This document shows positions 55,771 to 64,000 of a DNA stretch of 64,000 bases, piece by piece (within the stretch, counting starts at the first letter, position 1; every line of letters starts with the position of its first letter). Source of the DNA: Richelia sp. SL_2_1 (lineage in GTDB: Bacteria > Cyanobacteriota > Cyanobacteriia > Cyanobacteriales > Nostocaceae); assembly GCA_012033205.1 (NCBI GenBank), contig JAAUSO010000005.1, positions 30,233-94,232 of the forward strand, written 5' to 3'. The notes under the pieces are model-generated. The model was not told the DNA's origin, made no database searches, and worked only from the letters and a program-made list of their open reading frames with translations. Made by a program: the position numbers and the translations under genes.

Positions 55771-56258
55771 TTAATCCGCACGCAATTCCTGAAACTTGCT
55801 TAAAACCTTCTGGGCATGACCTTTAGTTCTGACATTCGACCATACATAAACTACATTACCATCGGGTGAAATTAAAAAAGTTGAGCGTACAACTCCCATA
55901 TATTCCTTACCCATAAACTTTTTTAACTGCCATACACCGTAAGTTTCACATACTTGGTGTTCCGGGTCACTCAAAAGTTGAATTAATAAATTATGTTTGT
56001 TGATAAATTTGCAGTGAGATTCTTCTGAATCGGGACTTATTCCCAAAATTGTCGCTCCCAAATCGCTAAATTGTTGAGAATATTCGCTGAAGTCTTTTGC
56101 TTCCACAGTACAACCTGGCGTATCGTCTTTGGGATAAAATAGAGAACAAGCCAATTAGATTGGAAATCTTCTAACTTCACCAAATCTCCATTTTGGTTTG
56201 TTGCGCTAAATGATCGTGCTTTTTCTCCCATTTTGGGAATTTCGGTAAGCTGTGACAT
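55771..56258 (-). pseudogene. Peroxiredoxin (BCP/PrxQ type) with a 1-base frameshift
   Basis: The frame from ATG 56258 (MSQLTEIPKMGEKARSF) reads well to WLVLYF and then shifts; the second frame continues YPKDDTPGCTVEAKDF, holding the peroxidatic cysteine, through ILGISPDSEESHCKF to the stop at 55771. Adding one T in the TTTT run near 56142 (TAT TTT TAT CCC) joins them into 162 residues, the normal length. All catalytic features are intact. It reduces hydroperoxides using thioredoxin. Real mutation or base-calling error cannot be told apart here. Confidence 0.85.
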
Positions 56259-56415
56259 AGGGGGATGGGGGATAGAGGGATGGAGCGATGGGGCGATGGG
56301 GAGAAAAATAAATCCTAACTCCTGGTATTCAATCTAAAATCCAAAATTTAAAATCCAAAATTCGATACTCCTGGTATTCAATCCAAAATCTAAAATCTAA
56401 AATCCAAAATTCGAT

Positions 56416-59400
56416 TTAACTTGCTGGTGGTAATTTAACTGTTTGATCTTCTTGAATAATTGGACGACGGGGTTTCTTGCCAAAACCATATTTTACAATA
56501 TTGAGAATCCAATATTGTAAATTATCAATGTAGGTGAACAATACTGGTACTACTACTAAAGTTAATAATGTAGAAGTGCTAAAACCACCGATAACTGCCA
56601 CACCCATTGATTGACGAACTTCTGCACCAGCACCTAATCCTAATGCTAAGGGAAAAGTACCAGCGATTGTAGAAAGGGAAGTCATCAAAATTGGACGTAA
56701 ACGGGATAAACCAGCGTCAATTAAGGCTTGACGTTGTTTTTTACCTTGTTCTAAGCCCATGATTGTATAGTCTACTAAGAGAATTGAGTTTTTGGTGACA
56801 ATTCCGACCAACAACACGATACCGATTAAGGCATACAACCCCAAAGCTTTTTGAGCAATCATTAATGCTAAAAGAGTCCCACCCAAACACAAGGGTAGAG
56901 CCACCATAATAGTAATTGGATGGAAAAAATTATTATATAGCAAAACTAAGATTGCGTAAATCATCATAATCGCTAAACCTAATGCAGTACCGAAGCGTCC
57001 GAAAATTTCCTCCATAATTTCCGCATCTCCAGCGGAACGTCGGCTTACTTCCGCAGGTAAATTTTTCATTGCTGGTAACTCGTTTACCGCTGTCAACCCG
57101 TCTCCTAAAGAGATGCCCTGTAGATTAGCTTCCACCGAAACTTGACGCATTCGATCAAAACGGTTGATAGTCGCAGCACCGCTACCAAAACGAATATCTG
57201 CAACCGCAAGTAATGGAACTAAACCACCATTTTGACTGGGGACTTGGAGATTCTTAATATTTGTAATATCTTCTCGTGCTTGGGGATCGATTTGGACTCG
57301 AATCGGAATTTGGCGATCGCTAAGATTATATTTTGCTAAATTAGCGTCATTATCACCGATAGTAGCGAGAGTTGCGGTACGTGCAATTGATTGTACAGTG
57401 ACTCCTAAATCTGCGGCACGTTGGGGATCTGGTACTACCAAAATTTCCGGTTTCACCAAACTAGCACTAGAAGATGCTTCTACCAATCCCGGTACAGTTC
57501 GCATTTGTTTTTCTAAGTCATCAGCAGCTTGTTTCAAAGCTTGGGGATTTTCACTTTGTAGAACTATCGTTAAATCCTTTCTACCACCAACTGTACCAGT
57601 ACTTTGAAAACTAATTCTCGCTCCGGGAATTTGAGCAAACTGCGGACGTATTTGTTCTTCTAGCTCACTTTGAGAAAGTTCTCGTTCTTCCTTGGGTTTT
57701 AGTCTAATAGTAAGACTTGCTGAACCAACATTTTCTGTGGATAAAACACTTTCAACCCCAGGATTTTGTGTAATTAAATTAGTCGCTTGGGTTACTACCC
57801 GCTTAGTATCAGCCAAAGTCGAACCAGGAGCTAGTTCCACCGATACAGTAGAAATACCGATATCGGCAGCATCAACCAAACCTTTAGGAATTAAAGGCAC
57901 CAACATTAAGCTCGCAATAAAGAAAGCCAAAGCCAGCAGTAAAGTTGTAGTACGATGGCGTAACGCCCATCTGAGTGTAGAAGCATAAGGCTGAAAACGA
58001 CGACGGGAATAACCAGTATCATTTTCAACCCCTAACTCTTGACCTTTAACCTTTGACATTTGACCTCTGACCTCTGATTTTTGACCTTTAACCTTTGAAC
58101 TTAACAAATGCGCTCCCATCATCGGTGTTACCATCCGTGCTACTGATGTGGAAAATACGGTAGCAGCGGTAACTGTCATTGCAAAAGGTTGGAAAAATTG
58201 ACCGGGAATTCCACCCATGAAAGCTACTGGTAAAAATACGGCTACGATGGTTGCAGAAGTTGCAATAACTGCTAAACCCATCTCTGCTGAAGAGTCCAAA
58301 GCGGCTTGTTTGGGTTCTTTACCCATTTGCAAATGCCGTTCCATATTTTCAATTTCGACAACGGCATCATCTACTAAATTACCTACTGCTAATCCCAAAC
58401 CTAACAGTGTCATATTGTTGAGAGTGTAACCCAAAGCAAACATTACACCGAAAGTAGGAATAATTGATAAAGGTAGAGCTATCGCCGTAATTAAAGTTAC
58501 TCGCCAATCGCGTAAAAATAGTAAAATTACGACCACAGCTAAGACAGATGCAATTAATAATTCGGTCATCGTACTTTCGTAAGAATTGCGAACAAAAGTA
58601 GCTCTGGTAAAAATTAATTCCATTTTTATATCTTGAGGAAGAATTTCTGCTAATTTTTCAACCTCTTTTTTAATTCCTTCTTCCACCGTGACGGTGACGC
58701 TACCAGTACTACGCAATACTTCTAAAGCAACCACTGGCTGATTATTCAACCGTGCAGATTGACGCACTTCACCAAAACTATCATCAACATTTCCTAAAGT
58801 GGATAAAGGAACAGAACCACCATTAGGAAGGATAATTTCATAATTTGTCAAAACATCTACACTTTCAGCACTACCCAAAGTACGGATAGTTTGTTCACTT
58901 CCGCCAATTTCCGCACGGCCACCAGGTAAATTGATATTAAAAGCTCGTAATTGGTCGTTTACTTGAGTAGCAGTGATACCCAAAGACTGTAAACGCTCCG
59001 GGTCGAGATTAACGCGAATTTCCCGGTCAACCCCACCTACACGGCGGATTTCAGCCACACCTCTGACTGATAACAAAGCCCGACTGATAGTTTGGTCAAC
59101 CAGATTACTCAACTCTTCCACAGAACGTTTATCCGAACTGACCACATAGGTCATAATGGAACTGCCGGAAAACTCCAAACGCTGGACAATTGGGTCATTA
59201 ATATCTTGAGGAAGAGTCTGACGAATTTGCGAGATCGCATTACGAACATCATTAGTAGCGCGATCGCTATCGGTTCCTAACTCAAAGTTAATTGTGGTAG
59301 TAGAAACACCATCAGTAACAACCGAACGTAATTCATCAATATTACCCAAACCAGCAACCGCATCTTCAATTTTTTTAGTCACCTGAGATTCAAGTTCAGT

Positions 59401-59574
59401 AGGTCCCGCACCAGGTTGACTTACCCGTACCTGAACCGCAGGAATATCAATATTGGGGTTGGTATCAATTCCTAAAGTATTGAAGCAAAACCAACCAACT
59501 ACAGTTAAAACTAGAAATAAAACTATTGTCGGAATTGGTTTATTTATAGACCAAGCAGAAACGTTAAAATTCAT
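56416..59574 (-). CDS. RND efflux transporter (AcrB-like inner-membrane pump)
   Basis: 1052 residues. AcrB plan: membrane helix 1 (PIPTIVLFLVLTVVGWFCF), periplasmic porter domains, proton-relay aspartates in GLAVGNLVDDAVVEIENMER, a second half-repeat with LVGIVTKNSILLVDY. Together with the adaptor at 59738-61249 and an outer-membrane channel encoded elsewhere it exports drugs, lipids or metals. HAE1 rather than metal type, judged by VDDAVVEIEN. Residues about 491-516, between the two halves, are encoded by a short tandem repeat. Confidence 0.94.
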   Translation of the reverse strand: MNFNVSAWSINKPIPTIVLFLVLTVVGWFCFNTLGIDTNPNIDIPAVQVRVSQPGAGPTELESQVTKKIEDAVAGLGNIDELRSVVTDGVSTTTINFELGTDSDRATNDVRNAISQIRQTLPQDINDPIVQRLEFSGSSIMTYVVSSDKRSVEELSNLVDQTISRALLSVRGVAEIRRVGGVDREIRVNLDPERLQSLGITATQVNDQLRAFNINLPGGRAEIGGSEQTIRTLGSAESVDVLTNYEIILPNGGSVPLSTLGNVDDSFGEVRQSARLNNQPVVALEVLRSTGSVTVTVEEGIKKEVEKLAEILPQDIKMELIFTRATFVRNSYESTMTELLIASVLAVVVILLFLRDWRVTLITAIALPLSIIPTFGVMFALGYTLNNMTLLGLGLAVGNLVDDAVVEIENMERHLQMGKEPKQAALDSSAEMGLAVIATSATIVAVFLPVAFMGGIPGQFFQPFAMTVTAATVFSTSVARMVTPMMGAHLLSSKVKGQKSEVRGQMSKVKGQELGVENDTGYSRRRFQPYASTLRWALRHRTTTLLLALAFFIASLMLVPLIPKGLVDAADIGISTVSVELAPGSTLADTKRVVTQATNLITQNPGVESVLSTENVGSASLTIRLKPKEERELSQSELEEQIRPQFAQIPGARISFQSTGTVGGRKDLTIVLQSENPQALKQAADDLEKQMRTVPGLVEASSSASLVKPEILVVPDPQRAADLGVTVQSIARTATLATIGDNDANLAKYNLSDRQIPIRVQIDPQAREDITNIKNLQVPSQNGGLVPLLAVADIRFGSGAATINRFDRMRQVSVEANLQGISLGDGLTAVNELPAMKNLPAEVSRRSAGDAEIMEEIFGRFGTALGLAIMMIYAILVLLYNNFFHPITIMVALPLCLGGTLLALMIAQKALGLYALIGIVLLVGIVTKNSILLVDYTIMGLEQGKKQRQALIDAGLSRLRPILMTSLSTIAGTFPLALGLGAGAEVRQSMGVAVIGGFSTSTLLTLVVVPVLFTYIDNLQYWILNIVKYGFGKKPRRPIIQEDQTVKLPPAS
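58029..58102. repeat. Heptamer repeat inside the RND coding region
   Basis: ACCTTTAACCTTTGAC, ACCTCTGACCTCTG and similar units, in frame, encoding KVKGQKSEVRGQMSKVKGQ. The stretch falls in the cytoplasmic connection between the two pump halves, which can tolerate length. Confidence 0.85.
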
Positions 59575-59611
59575 GGAAATTAGTTGACAGTGGACAGTGG
59601 ACAGTTGACTT

Positions 59612-59743
59612 CTAACCTTTAACCTTTAACCTCTAACCTTTAACCTCTAACCTCTAACCTTTAACCTTTAACCTCTAACCTTTAACCTCTAACCTCTAAC
59701 CTCTAACCTTTGACCTCTAACCTTTAACCTTTAACCTTTAACC
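59612..59743. repeat. Long CCTTTAA/CCTCTAA heptamer array
   Basis: About 18 units (AACCTTT, AACCTCT) between the adaptor and pump genes; the adaptor's stop codon lies inside the array. Confidence 0.95.
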
Positions 59744-61249
59744 TGATTCGGCAACTCGAACTTTATCCCCATCCTTGAGATATCCAGCACCGTCAACAAC
59801 AACATTTACTCCGGGTTGTAAACCGCTTTTAATTTCGATTTTCCCACCTTTGAGAATTTCTCCAGTCTCGACTTTTTGACTGCTCACAATATCGTCTTTA
59901 CCTAAAACAAATACAATTGCGCTGCCGTCGGTTTGAGGAAGTACTGCTTTTTGTGGTACTGCTATACCTGTATTTGTGTCGGTAATAATGGCTGCACGAG
60001 CAAACATACCTGGCTTAAGTAAATCTGTTGCTGGTAAGTCAATTTTGACCATTGCTTCACGACGTTGTTGATTAACTATTGGCTCTATGGCTCTAACTTG
60101 TCCTTGCAATTGAACGCGGTTATCTGCATCCGTTGTAATTTTCGCTGATGCACCGACTTTTATTTGGGATAGTTGAACTGTAGGAACTTCTGCTTGTAAC
60201 TCCAAGTTTCCATTACGAATAATTGAAAATAGCTTTTGACTTCCACCAACTACCGTTCCTACTTGGGTTTGGGGTGGTACACCAGTTATATCTCCGACTC
60301 TGGCAAGTTTTTCTGCAACTGTTCCGGAAACGGGAGCGCGGACTATAGTTTGTCCTAACTGAGTTTTCAGTTGCTGCATTCTGGCTATAGCGCTCTTGAC
60401 TCCTGCTTTAGCGCTGTTAACTCTGGCCATGTCACTACTAACTCCCGCTTGAGCGCTACCGATACTTGCTTGAGCGCTAGTAACTCCTGCTTGAGCGCTA
60501 CGAATGTTTGCTTCGGCAATCCGTACCGCTTCTCTGGCAGTTGCCAGGTTAGTTTCGGCAGTTTCAAATAATTGTTTACTAATTGCTCCTTGATTGGAAA
60601 GTTGCTGATTACGCTGGTAATTTCTTTCGGCTTCTTTCAATCTTGCCTTTGCTTGAGCTAAATCCGCTTGTCTCTGCTGGACAGTTGCTTGATTTGATAC
60701 TACATTTGCTCTAGTTGATTCTAAAGTTGCTTGTTGAGAAGCTAAATCCGCTTGTCTGGAAGCAACCTCAGCTTCTTGGGATTCGATTTCTGCTTTTGCT
60801 TGACGAATTTGGTCTTGTAAGAGCGAATCATCTAAAATCGCCATAACTTGACCTTGCTCAACAGAATCTCCCTGTTTCACGGAAATTTGTTTAATTTGTA
60901 AGCCGTTAGCTTGGGGTAAAACTGGAGTCAATTCACTAGCTCCAACAGTACCAGTAACACTGAGATTACGAGCAACTGTGGTTGATTCCGCCGTCGCAAG
61001 AGTAACAGTCATGGCGGAAGCAACTGGTTGAGTAGATTGATTTGCTACCGTTGGTTCACTTTCGGGACGATTGCTCAACAACCGCATTCCTCCAAAAGTT
61101 ATTCCAACACCCAAAGCCATACCCAACAGCATAATTGTCCACCAAGAACGCTGTTTATCAGTTTCGGGATACTCCTTGAAAGTCGCTTCTTCCATTGCTG
61201 GTTCTTGTTGCGCTGGAATTTCGGAAAAATTTTGATCTCCTGCTGTCAT
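59738..61249 (-). CDS. RND efflux periplasmic adaptor (membrane fusion protein)
   Basis: 503 residues. N-terminal anchor helix (WWTIMLLGMALGVGITFGGM), biotinyl-lipoyl half-motifs (GLQIKQISVKQGDSVEQGQVMAILDD; TIVRAPVSGTVAEKLARVGD), and an unusually long coiled coil of Ala-Gln-rich units (AQAGVTSAQASIGSAQAGVS) between them, then beta-barrel and membrane-proximal domains (IKSGLQPGVNVVVDGAGYL). Links the pump to the outer-membrane channel. Followed by the pump gene after a repeat array, so probably one operon. Confidence 0.93.
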   Translation of the reverse strand: MTAGDQNFSEIPAQQEPAMEEATFKEYPETDKQRSWWTIMLLGMALGVGITFGGMRLLSNRPESEPTVANQSTQPVASAMTVTLATAESTTVARNLSVTGTVGASELTPVLPQANGLQIKQISVKQGDSVEQGQVMAILDDSLLQDQIRQAKAEIESQEAEVASRQADLASQQATLESTRANVVSNQATVQQRQADLAQAKARLKEAERNYQRNQQLSNQGAISKQLFETAETNLATAREAVRIAEANIRSAQAGVTSAQASIGSAQAGVSSDMARVNSAKAGVKSAIARMQQLKTQLGQTIVRAPVSGTVAEKLARVGDITGVPPQTQVGTVVGGSQKLFSIIRNGNLELQAEVPTVQLSQIKVGASAKITTDADNRVQLQGQVRAIEPIVNQQRREAMVKIDLPATDLLKPGMFARAAIITDTNTGIAVPQKAVLPQTDGSAIVFVLGKDDIVSSQKVETGEILKGGKIEIKSGLQPGVNVVVDGAGYLKDGDKVRVAESG

Positions 61250-61910
61250 TGCTTGATCTCCTACCCACCCGCGATAACACGGCTTTGCTTAAGAAAAGTT
61301 GAAAATTATTACTATATATTAACTATCACTCATTTTGCTGTGTAATGGCTGTAATCTCAGGCTGAATTTACCCATGACAAAAGTCATGTATTCTCACTTT
61401 CAAAGAATTCTTTAGAGATTTATACTTATTTATGAAAGGGAGTAGTGAGGAGGCAGTAGGTCTATATCTATTGGTTACTTTCAGATAAAAAACTTTATCG
61501 GGCTTGATTATTCATAGGTCATGCATCACAACTGAGTGAGTGTTCAGATCACCGCCACAAGTTCTCTGGATGTGGAAAAATAAAAATAAGTTGATATTGT
61601 TTCTATATATAAAAAACATTTCTTTATTTATTCGATGCGTATATTCAGTTTAATTTGGGTAAGCTCTATTTATAAGTACCTGTGCAAAATTTGTGCAAAA
61701 ATAATAATTTAATTAATTATGGTATCAGACTAGAGTTAGAGTAAATAGTGAGATAACTGAGTAGCAAATATATAATTAATTAAATAATTAATCAAAGCTT
61801 AACTACTTATTAATTATCATGAATCCTTAACTTTTACAATCAACTTTAATCAAGATAAATTATTAGATTATTAGATTATTAGATTATTAGATTATCAACA
61901 GGGTAAAAAT
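61250..61910. other. 660-bp divergent intergenic region
   Basis: Promoter region for the efflux operon (minus) and the HD gene (plus). AT-rich; four TAGATTAT repeats at 61864-61895 end just before the HD gene. No gene or regulator site that I can name. Confidence 0.5.
61864..61895. repeat. TAGATTAT x4
   Basis: Four tandem 8-mers 15 bases before the HD-domain start. Confidence 0.85.
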
Positions 61911-62852
61911 ATGTTTAGCGCCACTGAAGTTTTGATAGATGCTTTCGTAAAACTAGTTAGAGAAGGATATCGTCGTAGTTACGGAAGTTTAAAAACTGAT
62001 TATCAAGACATATTAGCTTGGGTAGGAAGTATGGCTTTAGAAAATATTGCCAACAGCGATGCTCTATATCATAACGTCGAACATTCAATCTTAGTGACAT
62101 TAGTAGGACAAGAAGTTTTACGTGGCAAACATATACGAGAAGGTGGTGTTTCTAGTGAAGATTGGCTACATTGTATTATCTCATTGTTATGTCATGATAT
62201 TGGTTATGTAAAAGGAGTTTGTCGCCAAGACAAAGAAGAAGCAAGTTTGTATGCTACGGGTAAAGATGAAGCAATGATTTCTTTACCATTAGGCGCTTCA
62301 GATGCGAGTTTGACAGCATATCATGTTGATAGAGCAAAATTATTTATTGATGAACGTTTCGGTGGTCATAAATTAATCGATTCCGAAGTCATAAAATGCA
62401 ATATTGAATTAACTCGTTTTCCCGTACCAGCAGCAGAAGACCATCAAGAAACTAATACTTATGCAGGTTTAGTCAGGGCTGCCGATTTAATTGGACAATT
62501 AAGTGATCCTCGTTATTTAAAGAAAATTACTTCTTTATTTTACGAGTTTGAAGAGACTGGAATGAATAAAATTCTCGGTTATGAAAACCCTGCGGATTTA
62601 CGCAATAATTATCCCAAATTTTATTGGAATGGTGTTTATCCTTATATTAAAGATGGACTGCGTTATTTATCTTTAACTCAGCAGGGAAAACAGATCATTG
62701 CTAACTTATACTCAAATGTATTTGTTGTAGAACATGAACGACCACAAGAAAAACAAATACATTTAGAAAATTTAGAAATTAGAGAAGTCGGAATGAAAGA
62801 ATTATCCGAACGAAGACACGAAACAGTAAAAGCAAGATCGAGAGTTAGTTGA
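61911..62852 (+). CDS. HD-domain phosphohydrolase-like protein
   Basis: 313 residues. HD-type metal ligands DALYHNVEHSILV and SLLCHDIGYVKG, with further histidines (AYHVDRA; RAADLIGQL), as in the HD/cyclic-nucleotide phosphodiesterase fold of cyanobacteria. Soluble, no signal. The C-terminus (ENLEIREVGMKELSERRHETV) is charged. Substrate unknown; hydrolysis of a phosphate ester is inferred. Confidence 0.8.
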   Translation: MFSATEVLIDAFVKLVREGYRRSYGSLKTDYQDILAWVGSMALENIANSDALYHNVEHSILVTLVGQEVLRGKHIREGGVSSEDWLHCIISLLCHDIGYVKGVCRQDKEEASLYATGKDEAMISLPLGASDASLTAYHVDRAKLFIDERFGGHKLIDSEVIKCNIELTRFPVPAAEDHQETNTYAGLVRAADLIGQLSDPRYLKKITSLFYEFEETGMNKILGYENPADLRNNYPKFYWNGVYPYIKDGLRYLSLTQQGKQIIANLYSNVFVVEHERPQEKQIHLENLEIREVGMKELSERRHETVKARSRVS

Positions 62853-62906
62853 TAAATCGAATAATAATTGGTTTATAATGGTTCATTTCATTAATTTTGC
62901 AGGCTT

Positions 62907-62934
62907 GTAGAGACGCGATATATCGCGTCTCTAC
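62907..62934. terminator. Perfect 28-bp palindrome, likely terminator
   Basis: GTAGAGACGCGATA and its reverse complement TATCGCGTCTCTAC meet without a loop, followed by ATTCTTTGTTT. Lies between the HD gene and the esterase gene. Confidence 0.65.
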
Positions 62935-63010
62935 ATTCTTTGTTTGAGATGTCTAATTATCCCGGTAGGATAATTAATGGCAGTACACAAAATCTAGCTA
63001 TAAATCTTTG

Positions 63011-63859
63011 ATGTCTCTGACTCTCAATTCGGAATATAAAAGCTTTGGTGGAAAAGTCGGCTTTTACTCCCATTCCTCAACTACCTGTAACGGTGAAATG
63101 CGCTTTGCAATTTACCAACCACCCCAAGCTGTATCCCAAAGCTTACCAGTTCTTTACTTTCTCTCCGGTTTAACCTGTACTGAAGAAAACTTTATGGTTA
63201 AAGCGGGAGCGGAACAATATGCAGCCGAACATGGTTTAATTTTAGTAGTACCAGATACAAGTCCCCGTAACACGGGAATCAAAGGTGAGGATGACGATTA
63301 CGACTTTGGTACGGGTGCAGGTTTTTATGTTGATGCTACCCAAACACCTTGGTCATCTCGCTACAAAATGTATAGTTATGTAGTTAAAGAACTACCAGAA
63401 TTAATTGCGGCAAATTTTCCAGTACAGCAAGATAAACAAAGTATATTTGGTCATTCAATGGGGGGACATGGTGCTTTAGTTTGTGCTATACGAAACCCTC
63501 AAAAGTACAAATCCGTTTCAGCTTTTGCACCGATAGTTGCACCGATGCAATGTGCTTGGGGAGAAAAATCTTTTAGCGGTTATTTGGGTGAAAACAAACA
63601 AAGTTGGAGCGAATATGATGCAACTGAATTAGTCAAAAAATTTGGTTTTCACAGTGAAATTTTAATTGATCAAGGTACAGAAGATAAATTTCTTCAACAG
63701 CAGCAGTTGCTTCCTGATGTGTTTGAACAAGCTTGCAAACAAGTAAATCAACCTTTAAATCTACGTTATCAACAAGGTTATGACCACAGTTATTATTTCA
63801 TTTCCACATTTATAGAAGACCATATCCGTCATCATGCTTTACAGTTGACAGTTGATTGA
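63011..63859 (+). CDS. fghA: S-formylglutathione hydrolase (esterase D)
   Basis: 282 residues from ATG 63011. Alpha/beta hydrolase with the family patterns [38 protein letters not shown], nucleophile [11 protein letters not shown], and DQGTEDKF and YDHSYYFI carrying the other catalytic residues. Hydrolyses S-formylglutathione to glutathione and formate in formaldehyde detoxification. The glutathione-dependent formaldehyde dehydrogenase is not in the window. Confidence 0.95.
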   Translation: MSLTLNSEYKSFGGKVGFYSHSSTTCNGEMRFAIYQPPQAVSQSLPVLYFLSGLTCTEENFMVKAGAEQYAAEHGLILVVPDTSPRNTGIKGEDDDYDFGTGAGFYVDATQTPWSSRYKMYSYVVKELPELIAANFPVQQDKQSIFGHSMGGHGALVCAIRNPQKYKSVSAFAPIVAPMQCAWGEKSFSGYLGENKQSWSEYDATELVKKFGFHSEILIDQGTEDKFLQQQQLLPDVFEQACKQVNQPLNLRYQQGYDHSYYFISTFIEDHIRHHALQLTVD

Positions 63860-63881
63860 CAACAAACTAATCATAATCAAC

Positions 63882-63910
63882 CTATTACCTATTACCTATT
63901 CCCTATTCCC
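63882..63910. repeat. CTATTAC/CTATTCC tandem repeat
   Basis: Units CTATTAC, CTATTAC, CTATTCC, CTATTCC. The minus-strand gene at the right edge ends inside this array. Confidence 0.8.
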
Positions 63911-64000
63911 ATACAAAGCTGTTTCTGAAGCAAATTGCTTTGCAGCTTCTAATAAATATTCAAAATAGGCACGTGCAACAATCGATAACTGTTTACCGTT
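63896..64000 (-). CDS. C-terminal end of an unidentified gene (possible LysR-type regulator)
   Basis: Thirty-four codons and a TAG stop are open on the minus strand at the window edge: NGKQLSIVARAYFEYLLEAA ... ETALYGNRE. The pattern is like the last helix of a LysR effector domain, but it is too short to be sure. The final GNRE and stop come from repeat sequence. Confidence 0.45.
   Translation of the reverse strand, partial: NGKQLSIVARAYFEYLLEAAKQFASETALYGNRE

Noticed and set aside
59612..59743. Possible CRISPR array
   Set aside because: Units are 7 bp, contiguous and without unique spacers; no cas genes in the window.

Overview
This window is chromosomal DNA from a filamentous, heterocyst-type cyanobacterium (order Nostocales, Rivularia/Calothrix/Nostoc-like). 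The evidence is the AT-rich background, HIP1 octamers (GCGATCGC), dense arrays of short tandem repeats of 7-9 bp, many hairpin repeats, cyanobacteria-restricted small proteins (DUF2839, DUF2854, DUF3493, DUF3598, CRR7-like) and the housekeeping order rseP-nth-rpsN. There is no rRNA operon, prophage, CRISPR array or intact transposase gene.

Layout. 1-5.5 kb: end of rseP, nth, rpsN, aat, a DUF3598 protein and ftsX; a segmental duplication lies between aat and the DUF3598 gene. 5.7-10.3 kb: a membrane pentapeptide-repeat protein, a DUF2839 protein, a beta-helix/SLH envelope protein and a DUF3493 protein. 10.3-16.6 kb: tRNA-Thr(CGU), a REC-GGDEF protein, a CRR7-like protein, a frameshifted DUF2854 gene, a single-domain response regulator and ppk1. 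17.2-23.1 kb: a four-gene block on the minus strand that I read as a chaperone-usher-like surface fibre system (pilin-like subunit, second secreted subunit, PapD-like chaperone, very large usher-like protein). 24-30.7 kb: a frameshifted histidine kinase, a DUF2267 protein, a TPR protein, a sigma-like factor, a glyoxalase-like protein and two unknowns. 31-36.9 kb: lysS, a Clp-fold protease, an M48 protease and a DinG-like protein with degenerate motifs. 37.7-43.6 kb: the rimP-nusA-ylxR-infB operon (minus strand). 43.8-53.8 kb: a channel-like membrane protein, a peptidoglycan-binding protein, a second Clp-fold protease, a WD40-kinase, a haem-HAMP sensor, a second Ser/Thr kinase and a PhnD-like lipoprotein. 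54-64 kb: small proteins, a frameshifted peroxiredoxin, an RND efflux pump with its adaptor, an HD-domain protein, S-formylglutathione hydrolase and the end of another gene.

Three themes stand out. (1) The chaperone-usher-like locus is the best candidate for a little-described system. (2) Repeats are very active: three 130-bp TA-flanked MITE copies, one of which splits a terminator hairpin that exists uninterrupted elsewhere in the window, and three genes that carry repeat sequence in frame inside their coding region. (3) Three otherwise intact genes are each broken by a small frame error (DUF2854, histidine kinase, peroxiredoxin). This could be real decay or a base-calling problem, and should be resolved before any of the three is called dead.

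All functional names come from motif reading of the translated sequence, without database searches.
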